A DNA stretch of 64,000 nucleotides from Streptomyces montanisoli (GTDB lineage Bacteria > Actinomycetota > Actinomycetes > Streptomycetales > Streptomycetaceae), in assembly GCF_017813245.1 (NCBI RefSeq), contig NZ_JAGIQL010000004.1, positions 40,202-104,201 on the forward strand. Reading direction: 5' to 3'. Every line of letters starts with the position of its first letter. Within the stretch, counting starts at the first letter, position 1. Both the position numbers and the translations under genes were made by a program. Below the pieces are notes generated by a model. The model saw only the letters and a program-made list of their open reading frames with translations, was not told where the DNA came from and ran no database searches. Of the stretch, positions 33,995 to 42,500 are shown one piece after another.

Positions 33995-34693
33995 GTGAAC
34001 GGGTTGAACGAGGTACTGGCGGACAACCACTACCCCGGACGCGGGGTCCTGTGGTGCCGAACTGGTGACGGCGACACGCTTGGCGCGTACTTCCTCACGG
34101 GACGAAGCCGTGCCTCCCAGGCCCGCGCTCTGCGCCGCACGCCGGAGAGTGAGCTGATCGTCGCCCCATCGGAAGCGCGCGCGCACGACCACCTGCGTCA
34201 CTATGTCGCCGCCCGCCAGAGCGGCCGCTGGCTGGTCTTCGGCAACGGTGAACAGGTCGCCACGGTCGCTGAGCGGCTCGACTCAGGGCTGGTGCCCGCC
34301 CTGGCCCTGGACGGGCTGGACTACGAACCGGACCCACCGATCTTCACGCCCCGCCTCACCGTCGTCGCTGACGGCCGGGACGCCGGGCAGGCGTGGTTCG
34401 GCGCCGCACGGCACAGCAGCGGGACACGCACGGCTACCAACCGGTTGACCTTGCAGGTCAGTGGTCTGGCGCCCGGTGAGGGAGTGCTCATGTCGACCTA
34501 CCGGTCCGACGGGCACGCGGTCGCTACCGGTGAGCCGCTCGCCGAGGTCCGCATCGCCGCCGGTAACCGAAGCGGCCTCCTCGAAGAGTTGTGGACCTCC
34601 CTGCCGCTCCAGCTTCGGATTGCCGCAGCGGTCTTCTCGCCCGGCGGTCTCGCGGAGGCCGACATCCGGCAAGCGGCGCCGGCACAAAGCTGA
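33995..34693 (+). CDS. IMP-cyclohydrolase-like protein (PurO family)
   Basis: I chose the GTG at 33995 (GGAGG about 12 nt upstream), giving 232 residues. The opening LADNHYPGRGVLWCRTGDGD and AYFLTGRSRASQARAL match the PurO-type IMP cyclohydrolase block N-x-Y-P-G-R-G and GRS-x-x-S. DYEPDPPIFTPRLT is also family-like. Archaeal PurO closes the last ring in purine synthesis; bacterial relatives outside pur operons probably act on a related nucleotide or formamide. No other purine gene is near. An in-frame GTG at 33983 is the alternative start. Confidence 0.7.
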   Translation: MNGLNEVLADNHYPGRGVLWCRTGDGDTLGAYFLTGRSRASQARALRRTPESELIVAPSEARAHDHLRHYVAARQSGRWLVFGNGEQVATVAERLDSGLVPALALDGLDYEPDPPIFTPRLTVVADGRDAGQAWFGAARHSSGTRTATNRLTLQVSGLAPGEGVLMSTYRSDGHAVATGEPLAEVRIAAGNRSGLLEELWTSLPLQLRIAAAVFSPGGLAEADIRQAAPAQS

Positions 34694-34743
34694 AATCGGC
34701 CGGGCACTCAGCCTGGAGCCACTCAACTCCTTGGGTAGCCTGG

Positions 34744-34845
34744 CTAGTCCCCGGCGAAGACCACGTAGCTGCCGGGAGTCGCGGCACAGGCTTCCAAGTA
34801 GGCGGCGAGGGTACGTATCGCTTCAGCTTCGGAGTCGTCGGTGCT
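34744..34845 (-). pseudogene. 33-codon gene remnant
   Basis: This minus-strand frame ends SYVVFAGD followed by TAG, preceded by an amphipathic helix-like stretch (EAEAIRTLAAYLEACAATPG). Upstream of the first Ser the frame becomes Arg/Thr-rich and loses coding character, and no start or ribosome site is visible. It looks like the 3' end of a deleted gene between the PurO-like gene and the SDR gene. Confidence 0.35.
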
Positions 34846-34908
34846 CGGACGCGTTGTTCGAGCCGGCCGACGCTGTCCTGTGCGGTGACCGGTTCCCGGA
34901 CAGGCGGC

Positions 34909-35640
34909 TCACCAGGGAACCGGTCCGTGCTCGTCGAAGAAGCCGCCGGTCGGCCCGTCATCGGGCAGCGTGGCGAGCCGGACGACCACGGCCGCGCCAT
35001 CGGCCGCGGTGCGGGTGAGGCCCGGGAACGCGGTGGTGAGGTCGGTCGCACACGGCCCCGGATCGGCGGCGTTGACCAGGATGTTGCGGCTGCGCAGTTC
35101 CTTGGCGTACTGCACGGTCAGCGAGTTGAGTGCCGTCTTGGACGGGACGTACGCGGCCAACGGGGGCCGGGTTGTGAAGTAGTCCTCGGGGTCGGTCATC
35201 CGGGCGATGGAGCCCAGTCCGCTGCTGACATTGACGATCCGGGCCGCGGGGGAGCGGGCGAGCAGCGGCAGCATCGCGGTGGTCACGCTGATCACGCCGA
35301 ACACGTTGGTCTCGAACACCTCGCGTACAGCCGACAGTTCGACACTGCCAGGGCTCTGGGCGGCGAGGTCGCCAGAGATGCCGGCGTTGTTGACCAGGAT
35401 GTCCAGCCGGCCGAAGCGCCCCTCGATCCAGCGGGCGGCGGACAGGACGCCGGCGCGGTCGGTGACGTCCAGGGTGACCGGGTACACCCGCGGGCCCAGG
35501 GCGGCTGCGGCTTCCGCGCCGCGGTGCGGGTCGCGCGAGGCCAGCAGGACGTTCGTGCCGAGCGAGGCGAGCCGGGCTGCGACCTCGCGCCCGATGCCCT
35601 TGTTGGCGCCGGTGACCAGGGCAGTCGTGGTTTCTGTCAT
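34909..35640 (-). CDS. short-chain dehydrogenase/reductase
   Basis: This 243-residue classical SDR has the cofactor motif VTGANKGIGREVA, the structural NNAG (ILVNNAGISG), the catalytic Ser in IVNVSSGLGS, and Tyr/Lys in YVPSKTAL. The Gly-rich segment with Lys and Arg and SRDP at the end of strand 2 favours NADPH. The loop between Ser and Tyr is longer than usual (RMTDPEDYFTTRPPLAA), as in carbonyl-reductase-like SDRs. It diverges from a LysR gene that probably controls it. The substrate is unknown. Confidence 0.9.
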   Translation of the reverse strand: MTETTTALVTGANKGIGREVAARLASLGTNVLLASRDPHRGAEAAAALGPRVYPVTLDVTDRAGVLSAARWIEGRFGRLDILVNNAGISGDLAAQSPGSVELSAVREVFETNVFGVISVTTAMLPLLARSPAARIVNVSSGLGSIARMTDPEDYFTTRPPLAAYVPSKTALNSLTVQYAKELRSRNILVNAADPGPCATDLTTAFPGLTRTAADGAAVVVRLATLPDDGPTGGFFDEHGPVPW

Positions 35641-35686
35641 GCGTTCAGCCCACCACGGGAGCGGCCGGGAGTTCCAACACCGACCT

Positions 35687-35702
35687 GGTATGCGGCGATA
35701 CC
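35687..35702. promoter_or_regulatory. LysR-type inverted repeat
   Basis: GGTAT-N6-ATACC lies between the divergent SDR and LysR genes, 9 bp before the LysR start codon. It resembles a LysR-box but is shorter than the usual T-N11-A; autoregulation is inferred. Confidence 0.45.
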
Positions 35703-35710
35703 GTGCGGGT

Positions 35711-36568
35711 ATGGAAAGACTGGAGGTCCGCGAGCTCGTCTACTTCACCGCTGTCGCCGAAGAACTGCACTTCGGTCGGGCGGCCGCCCGGCTGGAGATG
35801 ACCCAACCGCCGCTCTCCCGCGCCATTCAGCAGCTCGAACGACGGCTGGGCGTAGCCCTGTTGGAGCGTGGCAGCCGCCGGGTCGCACTGACCGAGGCGG
35901 GGGCCGTCCTGCTCCGCGAGAGCCGTACGGTGCTCGACGCCGCGTCGGCCGCGGCGCGCCGCACCCGGCGGGCCAGCCGCGCCGACCCGCGTCTGGTGCT
36001 GGTCATCAAGCCGGGCGGCGACGGTGGCCTGCTGCCCGCGATCCTCGACGCCTATCAGGCTGAGCCGGGTGCGCTGCCGGTCGAGCTGGTGTGCAGCTTC
36101 GGCGAGCGTGAGATCCTCCTGCGGGAGGGCCGTGCCGACGCCGCCCTGCTTCACCGCCCCCACCCCGACCTCACCGGCCTGGACACCCAGGACCTCCTGG
36201 CCGAGACTCAACTTCTCGTGGTGCCGAGTTCGCATCGCCTCGCGGGCCGTACCCGGGTCTGCCTGAACGATCTCGCCGGAGAGACCCTGCCGCGCTGGCC
36301 GGGCGCACCTGGGGGTGGCTCACACGGGCCCGAGGTCCACGATCTTGGGCAGCTTCTCCACCTCATCGCCTTGCGCCGCATGGTCGCCGTCCTCCCCTCC
36401 TCCATCCGCGACCAGCTCCGCGACGACCTGGTCGCTGTCCCAGTCGATGATGCCGAGCCCACCACGCTCGTCCTCGCCTGGCCCGAGCACGCCACCTCCC
36501 CAGCCCTGGCCGCCTTCGTCCGCGCGGCAGCCGCCGTGGCGGGCGAGGCGACCGGCCACGGCGGGTAG
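35711..36568 (+). CDS. LysR-family regulator
   Basis: The ATG at 35711 gives 285 residues; no strong ribosome site precedes it, and the message may be leaderless. The winged HTH is textbook: LVYFTAVAEELHFGRAAARLEMTQPPLSRAIQQLE. The co-inducer domain runs from about residue 95. The gene is divergent from the SDR gene with an inverted repeat between, so it likely activates the SDR and limits itself. A 9-bp tandem repeat starts in its last codons. Confidence 0.92.
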   Translation: MERLEVRELVYFTAVAEELHFGRAAARLEMTQPPLSRAIQQLERRLGVALLERGSRRVALTEAGAVLLRESRTVLDAASAAARRTRRASRADPRLVLVIKPGGDGGLLPAILDAYQAEPGALPVELVCSFGEREILLREGRADAALLHRPHPDLTGLDTQDLLAETQLLVVPSSHRLAGRTRVCLNDLAGETLPRWPGAPGGGSHGPEVHDLGQLLHLIALRRMVAVLPSSIRDQLRDDLVAVPVDDAEPTTLVLAWPEHATSPALAAFVRAAAAVAGEATGHGG

Positions 36569-36623
36569 AGCGGGAAGAGCGGGAAGAGCGGGAAGAGCGG
36601 GAAGAGCGGGAAGAGCGGGGAGA
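36561..36623. repeat. 9-bp tandem repeat, seven copies, spanning the LysR stop codon
   Basis: GCGGGAAGA is repeated from 36561 to 36623. The first unit is the variant GCGGGTAGA, which contains the TAG stop (36566-36568); five identical units and one variant follow. The purine-rich strand is constant over 63 bp, and no hairpin can form. Confidence 0.92.
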
Positions 36624-36776
36624 CGCGCGGGGTGGGAGGCGCCCTCTCGCCCATGCTCGCAGGCGTGCGAACACTCCAGGACGCCCTCACGGCCACCGTC
36701 GAGATCACACCTGGAGGCAGAATGACGGGCACCGGACGGCGAACCAATCACGCGCTCGACAATCCGAGTCAAGCCA

Positions 36777-37256
36777 CTAGGACGGCTCGCCGAGGTCGCG
36801 GGCCATCCAGGCGGGGGTGTCGAAGCGGACGGGGGAGGCGCCCGCCAGGGTCGTCAGGTGCGTTTCCATGCGCTCGAGTTCCGCGGAGCCGATTCGTCGC
36901 GCCCAGCGCTCGCGCAGTTCGTCGAAGACCTCCTCGCCCTGGCGCAGCACCTCGAAGCCGAGATCGGTGACCTGGAGGCGCTTGCGGCGGCCGTCGAGGG
37001 GGTCGGCCTCGCGCGTCACGTATCCGCGTTCCCGCAGGACCGCGACCGTCTTCGCGGCCGCCTGCTTCGAGACCGACAGGCGGCGGCCGAGGCGCGTGGC
37101 GTCGTCGGCGCCCGCGGCGATGGCGCGCATGGCGAAGTCGTGGACGGGCCGTACGTCCTGGTGGCCGCGCCGGGCGAGTTCGGCGGTCGCCTCGTCCACC
37201 AGCGAACGGAAGCCCCCGAGCAGCAGCAACGCGAGATCGGCACCGGAGCGGGACAT
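36777..37256 (-). CDS. MarR-family regulator
   Basis: This is 159 residues with the winged-helix block TRLGRRLSVSKQAAAKTVAVLRERGYV, then the wing READPLDGRRKRLQVT. Helices at both ends would form the dimer. It diverges from an epoxide-hydrolase-like gene across a 41-bp inverted repeat, the usual setting for a MarR repressor that responds to a small aromatic or electrophilic ligand. ATG at 37256. Confidence 0.9.
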   Translation of the reverse strand: MSRSGADLALLLLGGFRSLVDEATAELARRGHQDVRPVHDFAMRAIAAGADDATRLGRRLSVSKQAAAKTVAVLRERGYVTREADPLDGRRKRLQVTDLGFEVLRQGEEVFDELRERWARRIGSAELERMETHLTTLAGASPVRFDTPAWMARDLGEPS

Positions 37257-37305
37257 GGCAGCAGCGTACGGGGTGCGGCAGGGCCGGGCATCGCGCCCTT
37301 GCAGC

Positions 37306-37346
37306 TGGACAACCTGGTTGACTATTATGGGTAACCCGGTTGTCCA
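37306..37346. promoter_or_regulatory. large imperfect palindrome, MarR operator region
   Basis: Arms TGGACAACCTGGTT (37306-37319) and AACCCGGTTGTCCA (37333-37346) match at 13 of 14 positions. Each arm with its flank can be read as one MarR-type half-pair (CAACC-N-GGTTG). The AT-rich centre (ACTATTAT) may include a -10 element. It ends 15 bp before the hydrolase start. Confidence 0.75.
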
Positions 37347-37360
37347 AGTGAGGAGCTGCG

Positions 37361-38257
37361 ATGACCACGACGACCACGACCACAGCCGGCGCGACCATCC
37401 CGGGCGTCACCCACCACCGTGCCGACGTGAACGGAACCACGCTGCACTACGTGGCGGCGGGGACCGGCGGGTCCCCGATCCTGCTCGTCCACGGGTTCCC
37501 CGAGACCTGGTGGTCCTTCCACCGGCTCATCCCGCTGCTCGCCGCCCACCACCGCGTGTTCGCCGTCGACCTGCGCGGCTTCGGCGACTCCGGCAACGGG
37601 CCCGGCGCGTACGGCAGCGCCGCCACGGCCGAGGACCTGCACCTGCTGATCGACCGGCTGGGCGTGGGCCCCGTGCACCTCACCGGGCAGGACATCAGCG
37701 GGGCGAGCGTGTTCCGCCTCGCCACCACGCACCCGGAGGGCGTCCTCAGCCTCACCGCCATCGAGACGGGCCTGCCCGGCTTCGGCATGGAGGCACTGGC
37801 GGACATCACCCACGGCGGCGTCTGGTACATTGGGGTCCTCGCCGCTCCCGGCGTCCCGGAGATGCTGCTGACCGGCCGCGAGCGCGCGTTCCTGGAGGAG
37901 TTCCTGTTCCCGGCCCTGAGCGCGGTTCCAGGAGCGATCACCTCGGCCGACATCGACGAGTTCGCCCGCACCTACGCGCGGCCCGGCGGATGGCGCGGCG
38001 CGATCGGCCTCTACCGGTCGATGCTGCGCGAGGGCTCCGAGATCATGGCCCTCGCCCGGACACCCGGCCTGAACGCGCCCGTTCTCGCGGTCGGGGCCCG
38101 CGCCGGCTCCTTCACGCTGGACACCCTGGCCCGGGCCGCGTCGAGCGACGTGAGCTCGGCGTCGCTCGACGGTGTCGGCCACTACGTCGCCCTGGAGGCC
38201 CCCGACGAACTGGCCAGAGTCATGGAGGAGTTCACGGGACGCATCGACGCGCCCTGA
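37361..38257 (+). CDS. alpha/beta hydrolase, epoxide-hydrolase type
   Basis: This 298-residue protein opens with a Thr repeat (MTTTTTTT). [15 protein letters not shown] is the oxyanion motif of epoxide hydrolases. The nucleophile elbow is GQDISG with Asp111, so a hydrolase using a covalent Asp ester rather than a serine esterase. The catalytic His is in [16 protein letters not shown] lid domain lies between. No signal peptide is present. It faces a MarR repressor across an operator, consistent with detoxifying an epoxide or halide; a haloalkane dehalogenase is the alternative. Confidence 0.88.
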   Translation: MTTTTTTTAGATIPGVTHHRADVNGTTLHYVAAGTGGSPILLVHGFPETWWSFHRLIPLLAAHHRVFAVDLRGFGDSGNGPGAYGSAATAEDLHLLIDRLGVGPVHLTGQDISGASVFRLATTHPEGVLSLTAIETGLPGFGMEALADITHGGVWYIGVLAAPGVPEMLLTGRERAFLEEFLFPALSAVPGAITSADIDEFARTYARPGGWRGAIGLYRSMLREGSEIMALARTPGLNAPVLAVGARAGSFTLDTLARAASSDVSSASLDGVGHYVALEAPDELARVMEEFTGRIDAP

Positions 38258-38309
38258 GAAGGCGAGGCGCCCTGAGAAGCCGAGGCGCCCCGAGAAGCCG
38301 AGGCGCCTG
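38249..38309. repeat. 18-bp tandem repeat starting at the hydrolase stop codon
   Basis: About 3.4 copies of GCGCCCTGAGAAGSCGAG occur. The first copy contains the TGA stop (38255-38257) of the hydrolase gene; the third copy has lost the TGA (CCGAGA). It fills half of the gap before the next gene. Confidence 0.9.
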
Positions 38310-38380
38310 GCGCGAATGGGGCTTGTGGGGGACGCGGTGGCTGCGGGAGAGTGCGCCCGCCAACCCCCAGGAGGTAGTGC

Positions 38381-40312
38381 GTGCGGAACTCATCCCGGCG
38401 AACCCGAAGAGTCCTCGTCTCGGTCGCCCTCACGGCAGCCCTCGGCACGGCGGGCCTGCCCGCCGCCCACGCGGCGCAGAAACCTTCCATCAAGGTCACC
38501 GCCGACGGCACCCAGCCCGTCTTCTCCTACCAGGACGCCATCCGCGAACACGTGAACGTCCAGTCGAGCGTCGACTCCGACCGCGACGGCAAGAAGGACC
38601 TGATCAGGGTCGACATCATCCGGCCGAGGGAGAGCGGGCCCCGGTTCCGGGTGCCCGTGATCATGGACGAGAGCCCGTACTACGACAACCTCGGACGCGG
38701 CAACGAGTCCGAGCGCAAGACGTACGACGCCCATGGCGATCCGGCCAAGTTCCCGCTCTACTACGACAACTACTTCGTGCCGCGCGGTTACGCCGTCGTC
38801 GAGGTCGACATGGACGGCACCACGAAGTCCGACGGCTGCCCGACCTCGGGCGGCGCCTCCGACGTGCTCGGCGGCAAGGCCGTCGTGGACTGGCTGAACG
38901 GCCGCGCCACGGCGTACGACGCGCACGGCAAGCGTGTCAGGGCGGACTGGACGAACGGCCGCACCGGCATGATCGGCAAGTCCTACGACGGGACGCTCGC
39001 CAACGCCGTCGCCGCGACCGGCGTGAAGGGCCTGGAGACGGTGGTGCCCATATCCGCCATCAGCTCCTGGTACGACTACAGCCGCATGAACGGGACGCTG
39101 TTCGCGCGCGGCGAGGAGAACGGCCTCGCCGACACCGTCGACACCGACCCGCCCGCCAAGTGCGCCGCCGTCCGCGAGGACATGGCCGCCGGGCAGGACG
39201 ACGCCACCGGCGACTACAACGCGTTCTGGAACGAGCGTGACTACCGTACGGGTTCCGTCGCCGACGTGAGCAAGGTGCACGCCGCCGTCTTCGCGAGCCA
39301 GGGCCTGAACGACATGAACGTCAAGCCCAACCAGTTCTCGACCTGGTGGGCCGGTCTTGCCGCGCACCACGTGCCGCGCAAGGTGTGGCTGTCGCAGTAC
39401 GGGCACGTCGACCCGTTCGACTACCGGCGCGACGCGTGGGTCGACACCCTGCACCAGTGGTTCGACCACTGGCTGTGGCGCCTGCCCAACGGCATCATGA
39501 AGCAGCCGCGCGTCGACCTGGAGACCGGCCCCGACCAGTGGATCACCCAGGCCGACTGGCCCGCACCGCACGCCACCGACGTCACCCTGCGGCCCGGCGC
39601 GAACGGCGCGCTCGGCCTCGCCCCGTCCGCCGGCACCGCCACCTACACCGACACCGCGCTGTCCGAGGCGGACGCCGTGAGCGACCCGACCGCCGCACGG
39701 CCCGGCCGCCTCGCCTACGCGACCCCGCCGCTGCCCCGGGACGTACGCGTGTCCGGCACGCCGAATGTCAGCCTCAAGGTGAGCCTCGACAAGCCGACCG
39801 CCAACCTCGGCGCGCTTCTCGTGGACTACGGGACCGACACCCGCGTCAACTACCTCGGCCCCGGCGCCGGGGTGAAGACCCTGACCACCGAGGACTGCCA
39901 CGGCGAGTCCACCGCCGTCGACGACGCCTGCTACCGGCAGGTCGTCACCGACACCGTGACGTCCGACGTCAACGTCGTCGCGCGCGGCTACATCGACGCG
40001 CAGAACCGGAACTCGCTCAGCCACCCGTCCGCGCTGAAACCGGGGAAGTCCTACCGCGTCCGCTGGGACACGCTGCCGCAGGACTACCGGTTCAAGGCCG
40101 GGCACCGGCTGGGCCTCGTGCTCCTCGGCACGGACGACGACATCCAGAGCGATCACGCCACCGGCGCCTCGGTCAGCGTGGACCTCGCGGCCAGCGGGAT
40201 CACCCTGCCGATCGTCGGCGGGGACGGGCGGCTCGGCCGGCTGCCCGCGCCGCGCGCCTGGCACGGGCCGTCACATGTGGTGCTGCCCGCGCCGCACCGG
40301 TCCTTCAAGTAG
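38381..40312 (+). CDS. secreted X-Pro dipeptidyl-peptidase (CocE/NonD family)
   Basis: The GTG start gives 643 residues with a twin-arginine-like n-region (SSRRTRRVLVS) and a signal peptide ending HAAQ. The alpha/beta hydrolase core has DESPYYDN in the usual X-Pro position, the nucleophile Ser201 in GKSYDGT, and the catalytic Asp/His region around FASQGLNDMNV and SQYGHVDPF. A C-terminal jelly-roll domain typical of the family follows (VSGTPNVSLKVSLD to GHRLGLVLLGTD). It should release X-Pro dipeptides from peptides outside the cell, complementing the sedolisins encoded in the same window. AGGAGG precedes the start. Confidence 0.92.
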   Translation: MRNSSRRTRRVLVSVALTAALGTAGLPAAHAAQKPSIKVTADGTQPVFSYQDAIREHVNVQSSVDSDRDGKKDLIRVDIIRPRESGPRFRVPVIMDESPYYDNLGRGNESERKTYDAHGDPAKFPLYYDNYFVPRGYAVVEVDMDGTTKSDGCPTSGGASDVLGGKAVVDWLNGRATAYDAHGKRVRADWTNGRTGMIGKSYDGTLANAVAATGVKGLETVVPISAISSWYDYSRMNGTLFARGEENGLADTVDTDPPAKCAAVREDMAAGQDDATGDYNAFWNERDYRTGSVADVSKVHAAVFASQGLNDMNVKPNQFSTWWAGLAAHHVPRKVWLSQYGHVDPFDYRRDAWVDTLHQWFDHWLWRLPNGIMKQPRVDLETGPDQWITQADWPAPHATDVTLRPGANGALGLAPSAGTATYTDTALSEADAVSDPTAARPGRLAYATPPLPRDVRVSGTPNVSLKVSLDKPTANLGALLVDYGTDTRVNYLGPGAGVKTLTTEDCHGESTAVDDACYRQVVTDTVTSDVNVVARGYIDAQNRNSLSHPSALKPGKSYRVRWDTLPQDYRFKAGHRLGLVLLGTDDDIQSDHATGASVSVDLAASGITLPIVGGDGRLGRLPAPRAWHGPSHVVLPAPHRSFK

Positions 40313-40324
40313 GGCCTGCGCATC

Positions 40325-40364
40325 GGGCTCCGTGAGGCGTGGCGCCCCGCGCCTCACGGAGCCC
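40325..40364. terminator. bidirectional terminator between peptidase and permease genes
   Basis: A 15-bp perfect stem (40325-40339 with 40350-40364) and 10-nt loop. On the minus strand the sequence CCGTGAGGCGCG in the stem also occurs 18 bp away at the permease stop codon, i.e. a two-copy repeat that includes the TGA. Confidence 0.88.
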
Positions 40365-40371
40365 GCGCGCC

Positions 40372-41778
40372 TCACGGCGTCCGCGCGTCCATCTCGTCGG
40401 ACGGTGGCGACAGCACGTCGTCCGACGGGCCGCCCCGGTGACCCGTCACGTACCGCGCCACCGCCACGGCGATGCCCACCGCCAGCCAGCACGCGCCGAC
40501 GACGAGGGCCAGGTGGCTCGCCTTGACCAGCAGCGCGATGATGATCGCCACGCCGAGCGCCGGCACGACGGTCGCCGCCGTCCTGACGCCCGCGGAGCTC
40601 GACCTGGTCTCGCGCCGCACCACGAAGTAGCCGAAGACCGACGCGTGCAGCAGCACGAACGCGACCAGCGCGCCGACCGTCACCATGGACGACAGCGTGT
40701 CGAGGCCGTTGGGCTGCGTCGCGGCCCAGATGGCGAGGATCAGCGTCGCGGCCGCCGACACGAGGATCGCCGTGCGTGGCGTGCGCGTGCGCGGGTTGAC
40801 GCGGCCGAGCCAGGACGGCAGGTGGCCCTGGTTCGCCATCCCGTACATCAGGCGGCTCACGGCGGCCTGCGCCACCAGCGCGGAGAACACCGGGCCCACC
40901 GCCTTGACGGCGCTGACCGTCGTGCCGAACCAGCCGCCGATCGCGTGCCTGATGACCGTGTAGAAGGCGGTGCCCTGCTCGTCGGGGTGCGCGGCCAGGT
41001 GCTGCGGGCTGACGTCGCTGACCAGGTCGGCCAGGTACGTCTGCGCCACGAACAGCAGGCCCGCGAGCGCCAGGCAGAACAGCACGGCCCTGCCGACCTG
41101 CCGCGAGCTTCCGGTGTTCTCCTCGGCGAACGTCGCGATCGCGTCGAAGCCGAGGAAGGACAGCACGGCCACCGAGACCGCGCCGAGCACGCCGCCGATC
41201 GCCAGGTTCGACGTACTGGCCAGCGGGGAGAGCCAGCCCCTGCTCGGGCCGTCGTGCACGAGGACGACGATCGCGCCGACGATGAACATCGCGAGCACGA
41301 CCACCTCGATGACCAGCATGATCATGCCCACGCGCGCGGCGATGCCGACACCCGCGAGGTTGAGGGCCGTGAACACGATGATGCCCACGCCCGTCGCGAG
41401 CCACGTCGGCACGCCCGACACGAGGGAGTGGGTCGCGATGCCGGTGAAGAGCGCCGCGACGGCCGGGATGAAGAGGTAGTCGAGCCCCGCCATCCACCCG
41501 GCGAAGAAGCCGGGCCAGCGGCCGAGCCCCGCCGTCGCGTACGCGGAGACCGAGCCGGCCCGCGGCACCGCACGCGACATGCGCGCGTACGACCAGGCGG
41601 TGAAGCCCATCGCGACCGTGGCGACGACGAAGACGAGCGCGGTGGCCCCGCCGCTCTTGGCGTCGAGCACGCCGAAGACGCCCATCGGCGCGGTCGGGCC
41701 GATGAACAGCAGGCCGTAGACGATCAGGTCCTTGACCGACAGCGTTCGTCGCAGATGGATCGGGGCCTCGGATGCCAT
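40372..41778 (-). CDS. APC-superfamily amino-acid permease
   Basis: This 468-residue protein has about twelve hydrophobic segments. The first contains LIVYGLLFIGPTAPMGVFG and the next AYVxAGLGR-like unwound-helix residues (SAYATAGLGRWPGFFAGW), which form the substrate site in APC transporters. FDAIATFAEENTG is the conserved helix 6 region. A GGAG site lies before the ATG. It should import an amino acid or amine with protons. No catabolic gene is linked, so the substrate is open. Confidence 0.9.
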   Translation of the reverse strand: MASEAPIHLRRTLSVKDLIVYGLLFIGPTAPMGVFGVLDAKSGGATALVFVVATVAMGFTAWSYARMSRAVPRAGSVSAYATAGLGRWPGFFAGWMAGLDYLFIPAVAALFTGIATHSLVSGVPTWLATGVGIIVFTALNLAGVGIAARVGMIMLVIEVVVLAMFIVGAIVVLVHDGPSRGWLSPLASTSNLAIGGVLGAVSVAVLSFLGFDAIATFAEENTGSSRQVGRAVLFCLALAGLLFVAQTYLADLVSDVSPQHLAAHPDEQGTAFYTVIRHAIGGWFGTTVSAVKAVGPVFSALVAQAAVSRLMYGMANQGHLPSWLGRVNPRTRTPRTAILVSAAATLILAIWAATQPNGLDTLSSMVTVGALVAFVLLHASVFGYFVVRRETRSSSAGVRTAATVVPALGVAIIIALLVKASHLALVVGACWLAVGIAVAVARYVTGHRGGPSDDVLSPPSDEMDARTP

Positions 41779-41975
41779 GGGGGGAGCTCCAGGTCGGGGA
41801 CGTACGGAGCGCCAACGCGCTGTCGTCCTGATTCATTCCAGGGACCTACCACAAAGGGAACAAAATAGCGGAAGGCAGGGCTAAAGACCAGGTGAGTGGG
41901 CGAGGTGGGGCCTGGCCCACCGCGTGCACGGAACAAAGCGCGAGCGCCGGCGGTTGGTGGCGGTGACCAGTCGGC

Positions 41976-42004
41976 ACGGCACAGACACGGCACAGACACG
42001 GCAG
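41976..42004. repeat. 11-bp repeat upstream of the OsmC gene
   Basis: ACGGCACAGAC is present 2.6 times just before the OsmC ribosome site. It lies in the 247-bp divergent gap between the permease and OsmC genes; the rest of the gap near 41840-41870 is AT-rich and may hold the permease promoter. Confidence 0.7.
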
Positions 42005-42025
42005 GGAAGGGACCCGGGAGCACTC

Positions 42026-42481
42026 ATGGCTGAGCTGCGGATCGAACGGACGGGATCGCACGAGTTCACGGCGCACAACGCGCGCGGCGCCGCGGTGCGG
42101 ATCGGCCGGGTGGGCGCCGAGGGCTCCTTCACCCCGGGCGAGCTGCTGCAGCTCGCCGCCGCGGGCTGCGCCGCCGTGACCGTCGAGGAGCTCGTGGTGC
42201 GCCGCTCGGGCGAGGACGCGCCCTTCGTCGCGACGGCGGGCAACGACCGCCGCCCCGGAAGCCACGAGTACGACGCCCTGCACGTGGCGCTCGACGTCGA
42301 CCTGTCGTCCCTGGACGCCGCCGCCCGCGAGCGCGTGGCGGCGGCGATGCGGACGGCGGTGGAGCGGGAGTGCACTGTGAGCCGCACGATCGAGAAGGGC
42401 ACGCCGGTGACGCTCGGCATCGCGACGGGCGGGCCGGATGCCGCGCCTTCGGAGCCGGAGGCCGTACCCGCCGGGGAGTGA
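42026..42481 (+). CDS. OsmC-family peroxiredoxin-like protein
   Basis: The ATG at 42026 with GGGAG gives 151 residues. It has the two conserved Cys of the OsmC/Ohr fold: AAGCAAVTVEELV and ECTVSRTIEKGTP. Such proteins reduce organic hydroperoxides through a reactive thiol pair. The second motif departs from the classic V-C-P of Ohr, so it is a general OsmC member. It precedes a convergent flavin monooxygenase gene. Confidence 0.85.
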   Translation: MAELRIERTGSHEFTAHNARGAAVRIGRVGAEGSFTPGELLQLAAAGCAAVTVEELVVRRSGEDAPFVATAGNDRRPGSHEYDALHVALDVDLSSLDAAARERVAAAMRTAVERECTVSRTIEKGTPVTLGIATGGPDAAPSEPEAVPAGE

Positions 42482-42500
42482 CGCAGCCGCCGTGGGGCGG

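Noticed and set aside
36722..36970. An ATG with a good GGAGG site after the LysR repeats
   Set aside because: The frame soon becomes Arg/Pro-rich and runs antisense through the MarR gene. At best it is the broken start of a lost gene.
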